From Streptosporangiaceae bacterium (GTDB lineage Bacteria > Actinomycetota > Actinomycetes > Streptosporangiales > Streptosporangiaceae), in contig JASHSZ010000254.1 in the NCBI GenBank assembly GCA_030040815.1, positions 1 to 10,349 on the forward strand: 10,349 bases of DNA, read 5' to 3'. The notes under the pieces were generated by a model. That model saw only the letters and a program-made list of their open reading frames with translations, had not been told where the DNA came from and did not search any database. The position numbers and the translations under genes were made by a program. The stretch's first letter is position 1. Each line of letters begins with the position of its first letter. Shown here in pieces: positions 1 to 8,047 of this stretch.

Positions 1-1355
1 ACGAAGCCCAGCGAGTCCGCGCCGATCGACGCCCTGATCTCGTCGATGCTGAGCCTGCCGGCCATGAGCTCGGCGCGGCTTGCGAAGTCGATGCCGAAGA
101 AGCACGGCCACGCCACCGGCGGGCTGGAGATGCGGACGTGCACCTCCCGCGCGCCGGCGTCCCGCAGCATCGCCACGATGGCCCGCTGGGTGTTGCCGCG
201 CACGATCGAGTCGTCGACCACAACCAGCCGCTGCCCGGCGATCACGTCTCGCAACGGGTTGTACTTCAGCCGGATGCCGCGCTCCCTGATCGTCTGGCTC
301 GGCTGGATGAAGGTGCGCCCGACGTAGGAGTTCTTGACCAGACCCTGGCCGTAGCGGATGCCGCTGGCCTGCGCATACCCGATCGCGGCCGGAGTGCTGG
401 ATTCCGGTACCGGAATCACCAGGTCGGCAGACGCTGGATGCTCGACGGCCAGCCGTCTGCCCACCTCGACCCGGGTCGCTTGCACGCTGCGCCCGGAGAT
501 CGTGGTGTCCGGCCTGGCCAGGTAGACGTACTCGAACAGGCATCCGCGCGGCAGCGCGGGCGCGAAGGTATGCGATCGGACGCCCTGCTCGTCGATCGCC
601 ACGAGCTCACCAGGCTGGATCTCGCGGACGAGCGAGGCGCCCACGATGTCCAGGGCCGCCGTCTCGCTAGCGACAATCCAGCCCCCGGCGAGCCGGCCCA
701 GCACCAGCGGGCGAAATCCGTGCGGGTCACGGGCCGCGTACAGGGTTTGCTCGTCCATGAAGACGAGCGAGAACGCGCCGCGCACGAGCGGAAGCACCGC
801 CAGCGCCGCGGCCTCGACGCCGGGATGGCCGCCGTCGGCGAGGTAGCCGCTGCCGCCGATCCCGGCGCCGCCGGCAGCGAATAGCGCCGTCAGTACGTCG
901 GTGTCCGACGTGGCCCGCCCGGCCTGACCCGTCTCGCGGCCGCCCAGCAGGCTGGCCAGCTGGCGCGTGTTGATCAGATTGCCGTTATGACCGAGGGCGA
1001 GGCTTGCCGATGGGGTGGCGCGGAACGTCGGCTGCGCGTTCTCCCAGACCGAGGAACCGGTGGTGGAGTACCGGCAGTGCCCGACGGCGATGTAGCCGTG
1101 CAGCGTGTTGAGGACGGACTCGCTGAAGACCTGCGCGACCAGGCCCATGTCCTTGTATACGACGATCCGCGAGCCGTCGCTGACGGCGATGCCAGCTGAC
1201 TCCTGCCCCCGGTGCTGCAGCGAGTAGAGCCCGTAGTAGGTGAGCTTGGCCACGTCCTCGCCAGGGCACCAGGCCCCGAAAACGCCGCACGCATCCCTGG
1301 GAAGCCCGTCCGCGGGATCAGGATCGTGTGACAGACGGCCGTCAGGCTTGATCAC
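1..1355 (-). CDS. purF: Amidophosphoribosyltransferase PurF, 3' end cut by the window
   Basis: PurF transfers the amide nitrogen of glutamine to PRPP to give 5-phosphoribosylamine, the committed first step of de novo purine synthesis, in the cytosol. I translated the minus strand from GTG at 1355, with an in-frame TGA two codons upstream; 451 residues are visible. A 22-residue propeptide precedes CGVFGAW, whose Cys23 would become the N-terminal nucleophile of the Ntn-type glutaminase after cleavage. Further family signatures are LYSLQHRGQESAGI, GHCRYSTTGSS, and the PRPP loop VVVDDSIVRGNTQ (about 192-230 on the plus strand). Cysteines in GCLFEYVYLARPD and PCFFGIDF match two ligands of the Bacillus-type 4Fe-4S cluster; the other two would lie beyond the edge. 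The gene starts 25 nt after the SCP-like gene on the same strand. The missing C-terminus is probably 60-80 residues. Confidence 0.96.
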   Translation of the reverse strand, partial: MIKPDGRLSHDPDPADGLPRDACGVFGAWCPGEDVAKLTYYGLYSLQHRGQESAGIAVSDGSRIVVYKDMGLVAQVFSESVLNTLHGYIAVGHCRYSTTGSSVWENAQPTFRATPSASLALGHNGNLINTRQLASLLGGRETGQAGRATSDTDVLTALFAAGGAGIGGSGYLADGGHPGVEAAALAVLPLVRGAFSLVFMDEQTLYAARDPHGFRPLVLGRLAGGWIVASETAALDIVGASLVREIQPGELVAIDEQGVRSHTFAPALPRGCLFEYVYLARPDTTISGRSVQATRVEVGRRLAVEHPASADLVIPVPESSTPAAIGYAQASGIRYGQGLVKNSYVGRTFIQPSQTIRERGIRLKYNPLRDVIAGQRLVVVDDSIVRGNTQRAIVAMLRDAGAREVHVRISSPPVAWPCFFGIDFASRAELMAGRLSIDEIRASIGADSLGF

Positions 1356-1361
1356 CTGTCA

Positions 1362-1367
1362 AGTCTA
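1362..1367 (-). promoter_or_regulatory. Candidate -10 box of purF (leaderless start)
   Basis: On the minus strand TAGACT (TANNNT type) is followed by 6 nt (TGACAG) and then the GTG start of purF. That spacing puts the transcription start on or next to the start codon, as in leaderless actinobacterial mRNAs. There is no convincing Shine-Dalgarno sequence and no good -35 hexamer. purF may also be read through from the SCP-like gene. This is inference from position and sequence only. Confidence 0.4.
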
Positions 1368-1380
1368 GGCGAGAGGGCGC

Positions 1381-1857
1381 CTAGTGACTGGCGGCCCCGC
1401 CGAGTCCCCCGGTCGCCAACGGCAGATAATCAGACAGGTCGGCGCGCTGGCCGCTGGCGTACACGCGGCCGCCAGCGATAGCCGCGGCCCAGGTCAGCCT
1501 CCCGGTGGCGAGGTCAAGCCAGGTGACGGGGTCGGTCTCGACCACGTTCGGCGGTGTGCCGCGGGTGTGCCGGGGACCCGGCACGCACTGGACGGCGGCA
1601 AGCGGCGGCACCCGCACCTCCACGCTCCTGCCGGGCGCCCGCTCGGCGAGCAGGCCCAGCGTGTACCTGACCGCGGCCCGTAGTGCGGGCCGCAGCGGCT
1701 CGATGCCCGCGGCCGCGGTTGCGATGACCGCGGCCAGGCTCGCGGCGCCCAGCGTCCGCTCGGTCACCAGGCCGCGAAAGGGCTCTTCGCCGAGCGCAGC
1801 TCGCTGCTCGTTGACTGCGCCGAGTAGCCGGGCGAGATCCGGGCCGCGCGCTGGCAC
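1381..1857 (-). CDS. Sterol-carrier-family-like protein (bacterial SCP ortholog) upstream of purF
   Basis: A 158-residue protein. The C-terminal half carries the segment [20 protein letters not shown], then [20 protein letters not shown] and LTW...[16 protein letters not shown], which I recognise from the small actinobacterial 'sterol carrier family' proteins. A related gene (Rv0807) sits directly before purF (Rv0808) in Mycobacterium tuberculosis, from memory. SCP2-like folds bind hydrophobic ligands, but no ligand or reaction is known to me for this branch, so function is open. The N-terminal half ([21 protein letters not shown]...) is helical and Ala-rich with no signal peptide, so it is likely cytosolic. 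The GTG at 1857 is chosen because it lies 6 nt after TACCCT and begins where the family-like sequence begins. The same frame stays open to about 2370 but would then overlap the divergent gene at 1954. It ends 25 nt before purF and could be co-transcribed with it. Confidence 0.8.
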   Translation of the reverse strand: MPARGPDLARLLGAVNEQRAALGEEPFRGLVTERTLGAASLAAVIATAAAGIEPLRPALRAAVRYTLGLLAERAPGRSVEVRVPPLAAVQCVPGPRHTRGTPPNVVETDPVTWLDLATGRLTWAAAIAGGRVYASGQRADLSDYLPLATGGLGGAASH

Positions 1858-1863
1858 GGCTGT

Positions 1864-1869
1864 AGGGTA
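1864..1869 (-). promoter_or_regulatory. Candidate -10 box of the SCP-like gene (leaderless start)
   Basis: Minus-strand TACCCT, then 6 nt (ACAGCC), then the GTG start at 1857. No Shine-Dalgarno sequence precedes the GTG. The arrangement matches that at purF and suggests a leaderless transcript. The 1858-1953 divergent gap also holds an AT-rich dyad (GAAAAT at 1888-1893, ATTTTC at 1903-1908) that could be a shared operator; this is speculative. Confidence 0.4.
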
Positions 1870-1953
1870 GCCGAGAGCGCTGCAGGCGAAAATTCTTCCG
1901 GCATTTTCTGCTATCTGGCTACCACACAGGCCAAGCAGCGGTATTCGTTCGAT

Positions 1954-2583
1954 ATGCCAGGTCAGCGCCGTACAGTGGGGGGTCGCTCCCGCGGCTCCTG
2001 GCTGGCCAGGCTGGCCGGGATCGGTGTCATCGTGGTGCTCGCCGCCGGGGCGGTCACCGGATACCTGGTGACCCTGCACCCGCCTGGCGCCCACGCCACG
2101 ACGCTGTCCACCCGCGTCGTCACCGCCCAGACCGTCGGCCTGGTCGCCGAGAATGCACAGCCCGGCTCGGCTGGCCAGCTCGTTCAGCTGCTCGGCAGGC
2201 GGGAGACGCCCACGTTCAGCCCGGTCAGCCAGGCCGAGCAGCAATCCGGCTCCGGCCAGTGGACCGCTGACTTCATGTCCGGCGGCAGCTACATCTTCAT
2301 CTTCCTCCCAAGTGACGACTGTCTGGGCGCGGCAGGCTCGGCGAGCCGGACGAGGCTGGTCCTGCAGCACTGTGACCTGCAGGCAAGCCAGCGCTGGCGA
2401 CGCCTTGGGTCCGCCACGCTAACGCAAGGGCACAGCTTCTACCGGTACGCCAACGTGGCCGACCGGTCGTGCCTCACCGAGCGCAGCGAGCTGCCCGGCC
2501 CGGTCTGGGGCGCCGGCCTGTCCGGCTGCACGACGGCGGCCACGACGAACCAGCTCGTGGCGTTCTGGTGGAACGCAGGCTAG
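1954..2583 (+). CDS. Membrane-anchored or secreted protein with two Cys pairs, possibly ricin-B-like
   Basis: A 209-residue protein of no family I can name with certainty. A basic N-terminus ([15 protein letters not shown]) is followed by a hydrophobic segment at about residues 18-41 and then Ala-His-Ala, so it is either a signal peptide or a membrane anchor with an extracellular C-terminus. The exported part has four cysteines (C123, C140, C173, C192) in two similar blocks: DDCLG...[15 protein letters not shown] and RSCL...[18 protein letters not shown]. The Cys-Leu, Cys, Gln-x-Trp order resembles ricin-type beta-trefoil (QxW) repeats, but only one clean QxW (146-148) is present and there is too little sequence for a full trefoil. 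ATG at 1954 is the only sensible start; I see no strong RBS. It is divergent from the SCP-like gene and its stop lies 21 bp from the purL stop. Confidence 0.7.
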   Translation: MPGQRRTVGGRSRGSWLARLAGIGVIVVLAAGAVTGYLVTLHPPGAHATTLSTRVVTAQTVGLVAENAQPGSAGQLVQLLGRRETPTFSPVSQAEQQSGSGQWTADFMSGGSYIFIFLPSDDCLGAAGSASRTRLVLQHCDLQASQRWRRLGSATLTQGHSFYRYANVADRSCLTERSELPGPVWGAGLSGCTTAATTNQLVAFWWNAG

Positions 2584-2604
2584 CCGGGTAGACGGCCGCA
2601 CGAG

Positions 2605-4907
<2,303 letters not shown>

Positions 4908-4911
<4 letters not shown>

Positions 4912-5585
4912 GCGGCTACTACGGCACTCAGCACCGACGTGAAGAAGGCCAGGCCGTCCGCCGACGGACCGGTGAGAGCGTCGATAGCATGCTCTGGGTG
5001 CGGCATCAGCCCAGCCACCGTTCCGGACGAGCTCACCACGCCGGCGATGCCGCCAATCGAGCCGTTGGGGTTGCTGCCCACGTAGCGGCCCAGGATCTGG
5101 CCGTTCGCCTCGAGTTGCGCCAGCGTCGGCGCGTCGGCCACATAGGCGCCCTCACCGCTCTTGAGCACGACGGTGATCTCCTGTCCCGCCTGATACCCGC
5201 AGGTCCAGGGCGAGGTCACATTCTCGATCCTGATGCGGACATCCCGCGTGATGAAGCGCCTTGCCACGTTGCGGGTCAGGGCTCCGGGCAGCAGGTGCGC
5301 CTCGCACAGGATCTGGAAGCCGTTGCAGATGCCGAGCACGGGCAGCCCCCTGGCAGCGGCCGCGATGACCTCCCTCATGACTGGCGCGAACCTCGCGATT
5401 GCCCCGCAGCGCAAGTAATCGCCGTAGGAGAACCCGCCGGGCAGGATGACCGCGTCGACGCCGTGGAGGCTGGCGTCGTCATGCCACAGTTCGACGGGCG
5501 TAGCGGCCGCGCGCTGCACGGCACGGCGAGCATCGCGGTCGTCGAGGGAACCTGGGAAGGTGACGACTCCGATTCGGGCCGTCAT
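4908..5585 (-). CDS. purQ: FGAM synthetase glutaminase subunit PurQ
   Basis: Class I glutamine amidotransferase of 225 residues that hydrolyses glutamine and passes ammonia to PurL. The start [16 protein letters not shown] is typical. The oxyanion strand [21 protein letters not shown] is at 46-66, the nucleophile elbow VLGICNGFQ holds Cys87, and [11 protein letters not shown] holds His196 and Glu198, completing the triad. Length is normal for bacterial PurQ. It ends in ATGA overlap with purL. Upstream, a 43-nt gap separates it from the ATPase gene; normally purS would sit there. No clear Shine-Dalgarno sequence is visible before the ATG, so expression may depend on readthrough from upstream. 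Confidence 0.97.
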
Positions 5586-5628
5586 GGGCGTGCAGAGCGG
5601 CGGCGACGCATGCTCGCAGGCTACCCGC

Positions 5629-6264
5629 TCACCCGGCGTCCCTTAGCTCCGTGGCAGCGCCGAGCGCCAGTGGAGCGTCGCGCCGCCACGCGATCCGCTT
5701 GCGCAGGGACACGACGGTTCCCTCGCCAGGGCTGCTCTGCATCGTCACGTCGTCGACGCAGGCTCGCATGATTGCCAGGCCGCGACCGGACTCAGGTAGC
5801 TCAGCGATCGAGCGCTCCCTGGCCAGCCGTCTCGACCTGACGATCCGGCTGCGCAAGATGCTCGGCGACGTCGGAGCGGTCGCCGCCGACCCGGCCCGCT
5901 GCCGCCGCAGCCTGGGTACTGGCCGGACCGAGGGCGGGATCCGGATCCCTTTATGCGGCCGGCTGATCATGGCCGGATCGAAGCCGCTGCCGCTGTCGAC
6001 GACCTCAAGCAGGCACCGGGTGGTGCCGACATGAGCCACCAGTTCGTAGCCGTGACCAGGACCGGCGTGCAGCAGCACGTTGGTGCACGCTTCCGTGACC
6101 GCGAGCAGCAGGTCGTCGACGCAGCTCGCGTCCACGCCGAGCCGGGTGAGCGTATCGCCGAGAACCCGGCGCATGACCGGAACGCTCAGCGACTCCCTGG
6201 GCAGAACCAGGCAGAACTCCACGTCCGCCGCTGCCTCCCCGGAGGGTACCGCCCGAGATCGCAT
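5629..6264 (-). CDS. RsbW/anti-sigma-type ATP-binding protein (GHKL fold) with a long basic insert
   Basis: A 211-residue protein of the HATPase_c_2 (RsbW/SpoIIAB-like serine kinase) type. The N box is TEACTNVLLHA (57-67, with Glu58 and Asn62), the G1 box is VVDSGSGFDP (88-97), the G2 box is ESGRGLAIMRACVDDVTM (158-175) and the last strand is GEGTVVSLRKRI. Family members bind ATP and phosphorylate anti-anti-sigma factors or sequester sigma factors; actinobacteria have many orphan copies with unknown partners. The odd part is residues about 98-157 between G1 and G2: the ATP lid is replaced by about 60 residues rich in Pro and with 15 Arg or Lys. The nucleotide boxes remain in one frame on both sides. 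No sigma or anti-anti-sigma gene is adjacent. GAGGAG lies 3 nt before ATG 6264, fixing the start. It sits between purS and purQ on the same strand. Confidence 0.85.
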   Translation of the reverse strand: MRSRAVPSGEAAADVEFCLVLPRESLSVPVMRRVLGDTLTRLGVDASCVDDLLLAVTEACTNVLLHAGPGHGYELVAHVGTTRCLLEVVDSGSGFDPAMISRPHKGIRIPPSVRPVPRLRRQRAGSAATAPTSPSILRSRIVRSRRLARERSIAELPESGRGLAIMRACVDDVTMQSSPGEGTVVSLRKRIAWRRDAPLALGAATELRDAG

Positions 6265-6308
6265 CGACTCCTCGCCCGGTCGCGGTTCAGTCAGTTCACA
6301 TTCTCAAG

Positions 6309-6325
6309 GCTTCCCAGACGGAAGC
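6309..6325 (-). repeat. Small inverted repeat in the purS-ATPase gap
   Basis: GCTTCC and GGAAGC arms of 6 bp around a 5-nt loop, in the 142-bp gap (6265-6406) between the purS stop and the ATPase start. It has no T-tract after it, so it is a poor intrinsic terminator. It could be an mRNA processing or attenuation hairpin, or chance. I see no clear promoter in the rest of the gap. Confidence 0.3.
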
Positions 6326-6406
6326 TCGGTAATCATGAACTAGGGAGATCTCTGGACGAAGCAGTGCGCTCCGGGCTTGGCTCGAGAGGCGGACTCCTCA
6401 GACGGC

Positions 6407-6640
6407 TCAGGCGGGATGAACTGAAAATTCCTCGATGACCGGATTTGCGAGCAGTTCGGCGGCTAGGTCGGCGATCCGCTCCTCGCGCACCGGCTCGGTG
6501 ACGTCGATGACGAACCGCTTCCCCTGACGCACGCCCGCTACCTGGGGGAAGCCGAGACGACGGCACGCGCTGGCGATCGCGTCGCCCTGGGGATCGTGAA
6601 TCTCCGGCTTGAGCATGACGTTGACGACGAAGCTGGGCAC
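6407..6640 (-). CDS. purS: FGAM synthetase small subunit PurS
   Basis: A 77-residue protein that joins PurQ to PurL and helps channel ammonia. The sequence VPSFVVNVMLKPEIHDPQGDAI..., then LGFPQVAGVRQGKRFVIDV and the C-terminal ELLANPVIEEFSV, is the classic PurS pattern and normal length. The frame stays open upstream to an ATG at 6724, but the residues there are low-complexity and not PurS-like, so the GTG at 6638-6640 is preferred. It lies 7 nt after TACTGT, suggesting a leaderless mRNA. The ATG at 6614-6616 would remove the first beta strand. It is the first gene of the minus-strand purine block and is divergent from the dehydrogenase operon. Confidence 0.93.
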   Translation of the reverse strand: MPSFVVNVMLKPEIHDPQGDAIASACRRLGFPQVAGVRQGKRFVIDVTEPVREERIADLAAELLANPVIEEFSVHPA

Positions 6641-6647
6641 CTCCCGA

Positions 6648-6653
6648 ACAGTA
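6648..6653 (-). promoter_or_regulatory. Candidate -10 box of purS
   Basis: Minus-strand TACTGT followed by 7 nt (TCGGGAG) and the purS GTG. Transcription would begin at the start codon. GGGAG abuts the GTG directly, too close for a normal ribosome binding site. No good -35 is visible. The surrounding 9-mer GTACTGTTC (6646-6654, minus) recurs at the predicted -10 of the divergent operon. Confidence 0.45.
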
Positions 6654-6683
6654 CGCGAGCGCGCGGCCCCGCACGCGGTAGGG

Positions 6684-6713
6684 CTGCCAGGCCGAGAGGA
6701 CGTAGCCTGGCAG
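6684..6713. repeat. 9-bp perfect inverted repeat upstream of purS
   Basis: CTGCCAGGC at 6684-6692 and GCCTGGCAG at 6705-6713, a perfect 9-bp inverted repeat with a 12-nt centre. It lies 44-73 nt upstream of the purS GTG and within the 240-bp divergent control region. It may be an operator dyad, or a 5'-leader hairpin if purS is transcribed from further upstream. No T-tract follows on either strand. Confidence 0.5.
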
Positions 6714-6733
6714 TGGGCCGCCATGACCGGATT

Positions 6734-6751
6734 TCGTGACGGGCGTCACGA
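6734..6751. promoter_or_regulatory. Perfect 8-bp-arm palindrome, likely regulator site
   Basis: TCGTGACG, GG, CGTCACGA: an 18-bp palindrome with perfect 8-bp arms and a 2-nt centre. This is a typical shape for a site bound by a dimeric repressor or activator. It lies 25 bp upstream of the putative -35 of the E1 alpha operon. A third copy of the half-site CGTCACGA is at 6813-6820. The cognate regulator is not in this window. Confidence 0.5.
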
Positions 6752-6775
6752 TCGTCGGCCTTGCGGTACCAGCCC

Positions 6776-6806
6776 TTGACCAGTCAGGGCTCTGCGAGAG
6801 TACTGT
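6776..6806 (+). promoter_or_regulatory. Candidate promoter of the 2-oxoacid dehydrogenase operon
   Basis: TTGACC at 6776-6781 as -35 and TACTGT at 6801-6806 as -10, with a 19-bp spacer, slightly longer than the 17-18 bp optimum. Transcription would begin near 6813, giving a leader of roughly 68 nt before GTG 6881. The -35 lies inside an imperfect dyad (CCCTTGACCAGTCAGGG, 6773-6789). An alternative -10, TACCCT at 6843-6848, has no evident -35. Confidence 0.45.
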
Positions 6807-6829
6807 TCACGCCGTCACGACGGATGAAC
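6805..6829. promoter_or_regulatory. Dyad spanning the predicted transcription start of the operon
   Basis: Outer arms GTTCA (6805-6809) and TGAAC (6825-6829), inner arms CCGTC (6812-6816) and GACGG (6819-6823), with one asymmetric bulge. The centre contains the octamer CGTCACGA found twice in the palindrome at 6734-6751. It overlaps the end of the -10 box and the expected start, a position typical of repressor operators. Confidence 0.4.
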
Positions 6830-6880
6830 GGCCGGTCCGGGTTACCCTGGCCGGAAACGTGAGCATGCGAGGAGTGGCAC

Positions 6881-8047
6881 GTGGCCGTCAAAGATGCCGG
6901 ACGCGCCGCCCGCTCTGCGGGCCGGGTACCACCGGCCCGCGAGCCAGCACGGCAGCCCGATTCGCCTGAGCTGATTCAGCTCCTTACCCCCGAGGGGGAG
7001 CGGGTCGAGCACCCGGACTATCCCCTGGAGCTCTCAACGGCCGAAGTCAGGGCCCTCTACCGCGACCTGGTAATCGTGCGACGGATCGACTTCGAGGCGA
7101 TCGCGTTGCAGCGCCAGGGCGAGCTGGGGATCTGGGCCTCGCTGCTGGGTCAGGAGGCCGCACAGGTCGGGTCCGGGCGGGCGCTCGGCCCGCGCGACAT
7201 GGCCTTCCCGACCTACCGCGAGCACGGCGTGGCCTGGTGCCGCGGCCTGGACCCGATAAAGCTGTTCGAGCTGTTCCGCGGCGTCAGCCATGGCGGCTGG
7301 GATCCGACCGCGCACAACTTCCACCTGTACACGATTGTGATCGGCAGTCAGACGCTGCACGCCACCGGCTACGCCATGGGCATCCAGCGGGACGGCGCGG
7401 TCGGCGAGGACGGCGAGGCCGTCATCGCGTATTTCGGCGACGGCGCGACCAGCCAGGGCGACGTCAACGAGGCATTCATCTGGGCGGCAGTCAACAACGC
7501 ACCGGTGGTGTTCTTCTGCCAGAACAACCAGTGGGCAATCTCCGAACCGCTAGAGCGCCAGACCCGAACGCCGTTGTACAGGCGCGCCGCCGGATTCGGC
7601 TTCCCCGGCATCCGGGTGGACGGCAACGACGTGCTGGCCTGCCTCGCTGTCACCCGCAAGGCCATGCAGGCAGCCCGGGAGGGCCAGGGCCCTACGCTCA
7701 TCGAGGCGTTCACCTATCGGATGGGCGCGCACACCACCACCGACGATCCGACCAGGTACCGGCTGTCGGCTGAAATTGAGTCCTGGAAGCTCAAAGACCC
7801 TATTGAGCGGGTCAAGCAGTATCTGATCCGCACCGGGCAAGCAGAGATGAGCTTCTTCGACGAGGTCGACGCCGAGGCAGCGCGGGTGGGCGCATCGGTG
7901 CGGACGGCCTGCCAGCAGATGTCCGACCCGGAGCCGGTGTCCATGTTCGACGACGTGCTCACGAGCGATACCCGCCAGCTCGCTCGCGAGCGCGCCGAGT
8001 TCGCTGCTTACCTGGACTCGTTTGCCGCCGCCGAGGAGGGCCGATGA
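6881..8047 (+). CDS. bkdA: 2-oxoacid dehydrogenase E1 alpha, branched-chain type
   Basis: The thiamine-diphosphate-binding subunit of the E1 decarboxylase, which with E1 beta decarboxylates a 2-oxoacid and loads the acyl group on the E2 lipoyl arm. It has 388 residues, the usual length. The ThDP motif runs from GDGATSQGDVNEA (GDG at 186-188) to CQNNQWAIS (NN at 215-216). The downstream loop YRMGAHTTTDDPTRYR resembles the branched-chain enzyme (H-x-T/S-T-x-D-D) more than pyruvate dehydrogenase (RGHSMSDP). M. tuberculosis Rv2497c, once called pdhA, is a comparable case now regarded as branched-chain. The first 45 residues are a low-complexity extension rich in Arg, Ala and Pro. GTG 6881 is supported by GAGGAG at 6869-6874, 6 nt upstream. 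It ends in a 4-nt ATGA overlap with E1 beta. Substrate is inferred; pyruvate remains possible. Confidence 0.9.
   Translation: MAVKDAGRAARSAGRVPPAREPARQPDSPELIQLLTPEGERVEHPDYPLELSTAEVRALYRDLVIVRRIDFEAIALQRQGELGIWASLLGQEAAQVGSGRALGPRDMAFPTYREHGVAWCRGLDPIKLFELFRGVSHGGWDPTAHNFHLYTIVIGSQTLHATGYAMGIQRDGAVGEDGEAVIAYFGDGATSQGDVNEAFIWAAVNNAPVVFFCQNNQWAISEPLERQTRTPLYRRAAGFGFPGIRVDGNDVLACLAVTRKAMQAAREGQGPTLIEAFTYRMGAHTTTDDPTRYRLSAEIESWKLKDPIERVKQYLIRTGQAEMSFFDEVDAEAARVGASVRTACQQMSDPEPVSMFDDVLTSDTRQLARERAEFAAYLDSFAAAEEGR

Noticed and set aside
138..884. 248-residue plus-strand open frame
   Set aside because: Antisense shadow of purF; the opposite strand encodes recognisable PurF motifs throughout.
1357..1362. 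Perfect TTGACA hexamer on the minus strand at the purF start
   Set aside because: As a -35 it would place the promoter inside the purF coding region, with no matching -10; it is more simply the spacer between TAGACT and GTG.
1858..2370. N-terminal extension of the SCP-like gene to an ATG at 2370
   Set aside because: It would be antisense to most of the exported-protein gene and has no family-like sequence; a GTG at 1857 with a -10 box fits better.
5815..5971. Possible frameshift or assembly error making the Arg-rich segment of the ATPase
   Set aside because: The G1 and G2 boxes on either side are in the same frame without a stop, so a simple single indel is not supported; read data would be needed to exclude a compensated pair.
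6333..6749. 138-residue minus-strand open frame over purS
   Set aside because: Different frame from the clear PurS sequence and of Arg-rich shadow composition.
6736..6969. 77-residue plus-strand open frame upstream of E1 alpha
   Set aside because: No RBS, runs through the palindromes and promoter, and ends inside E1 alpha in another frame.
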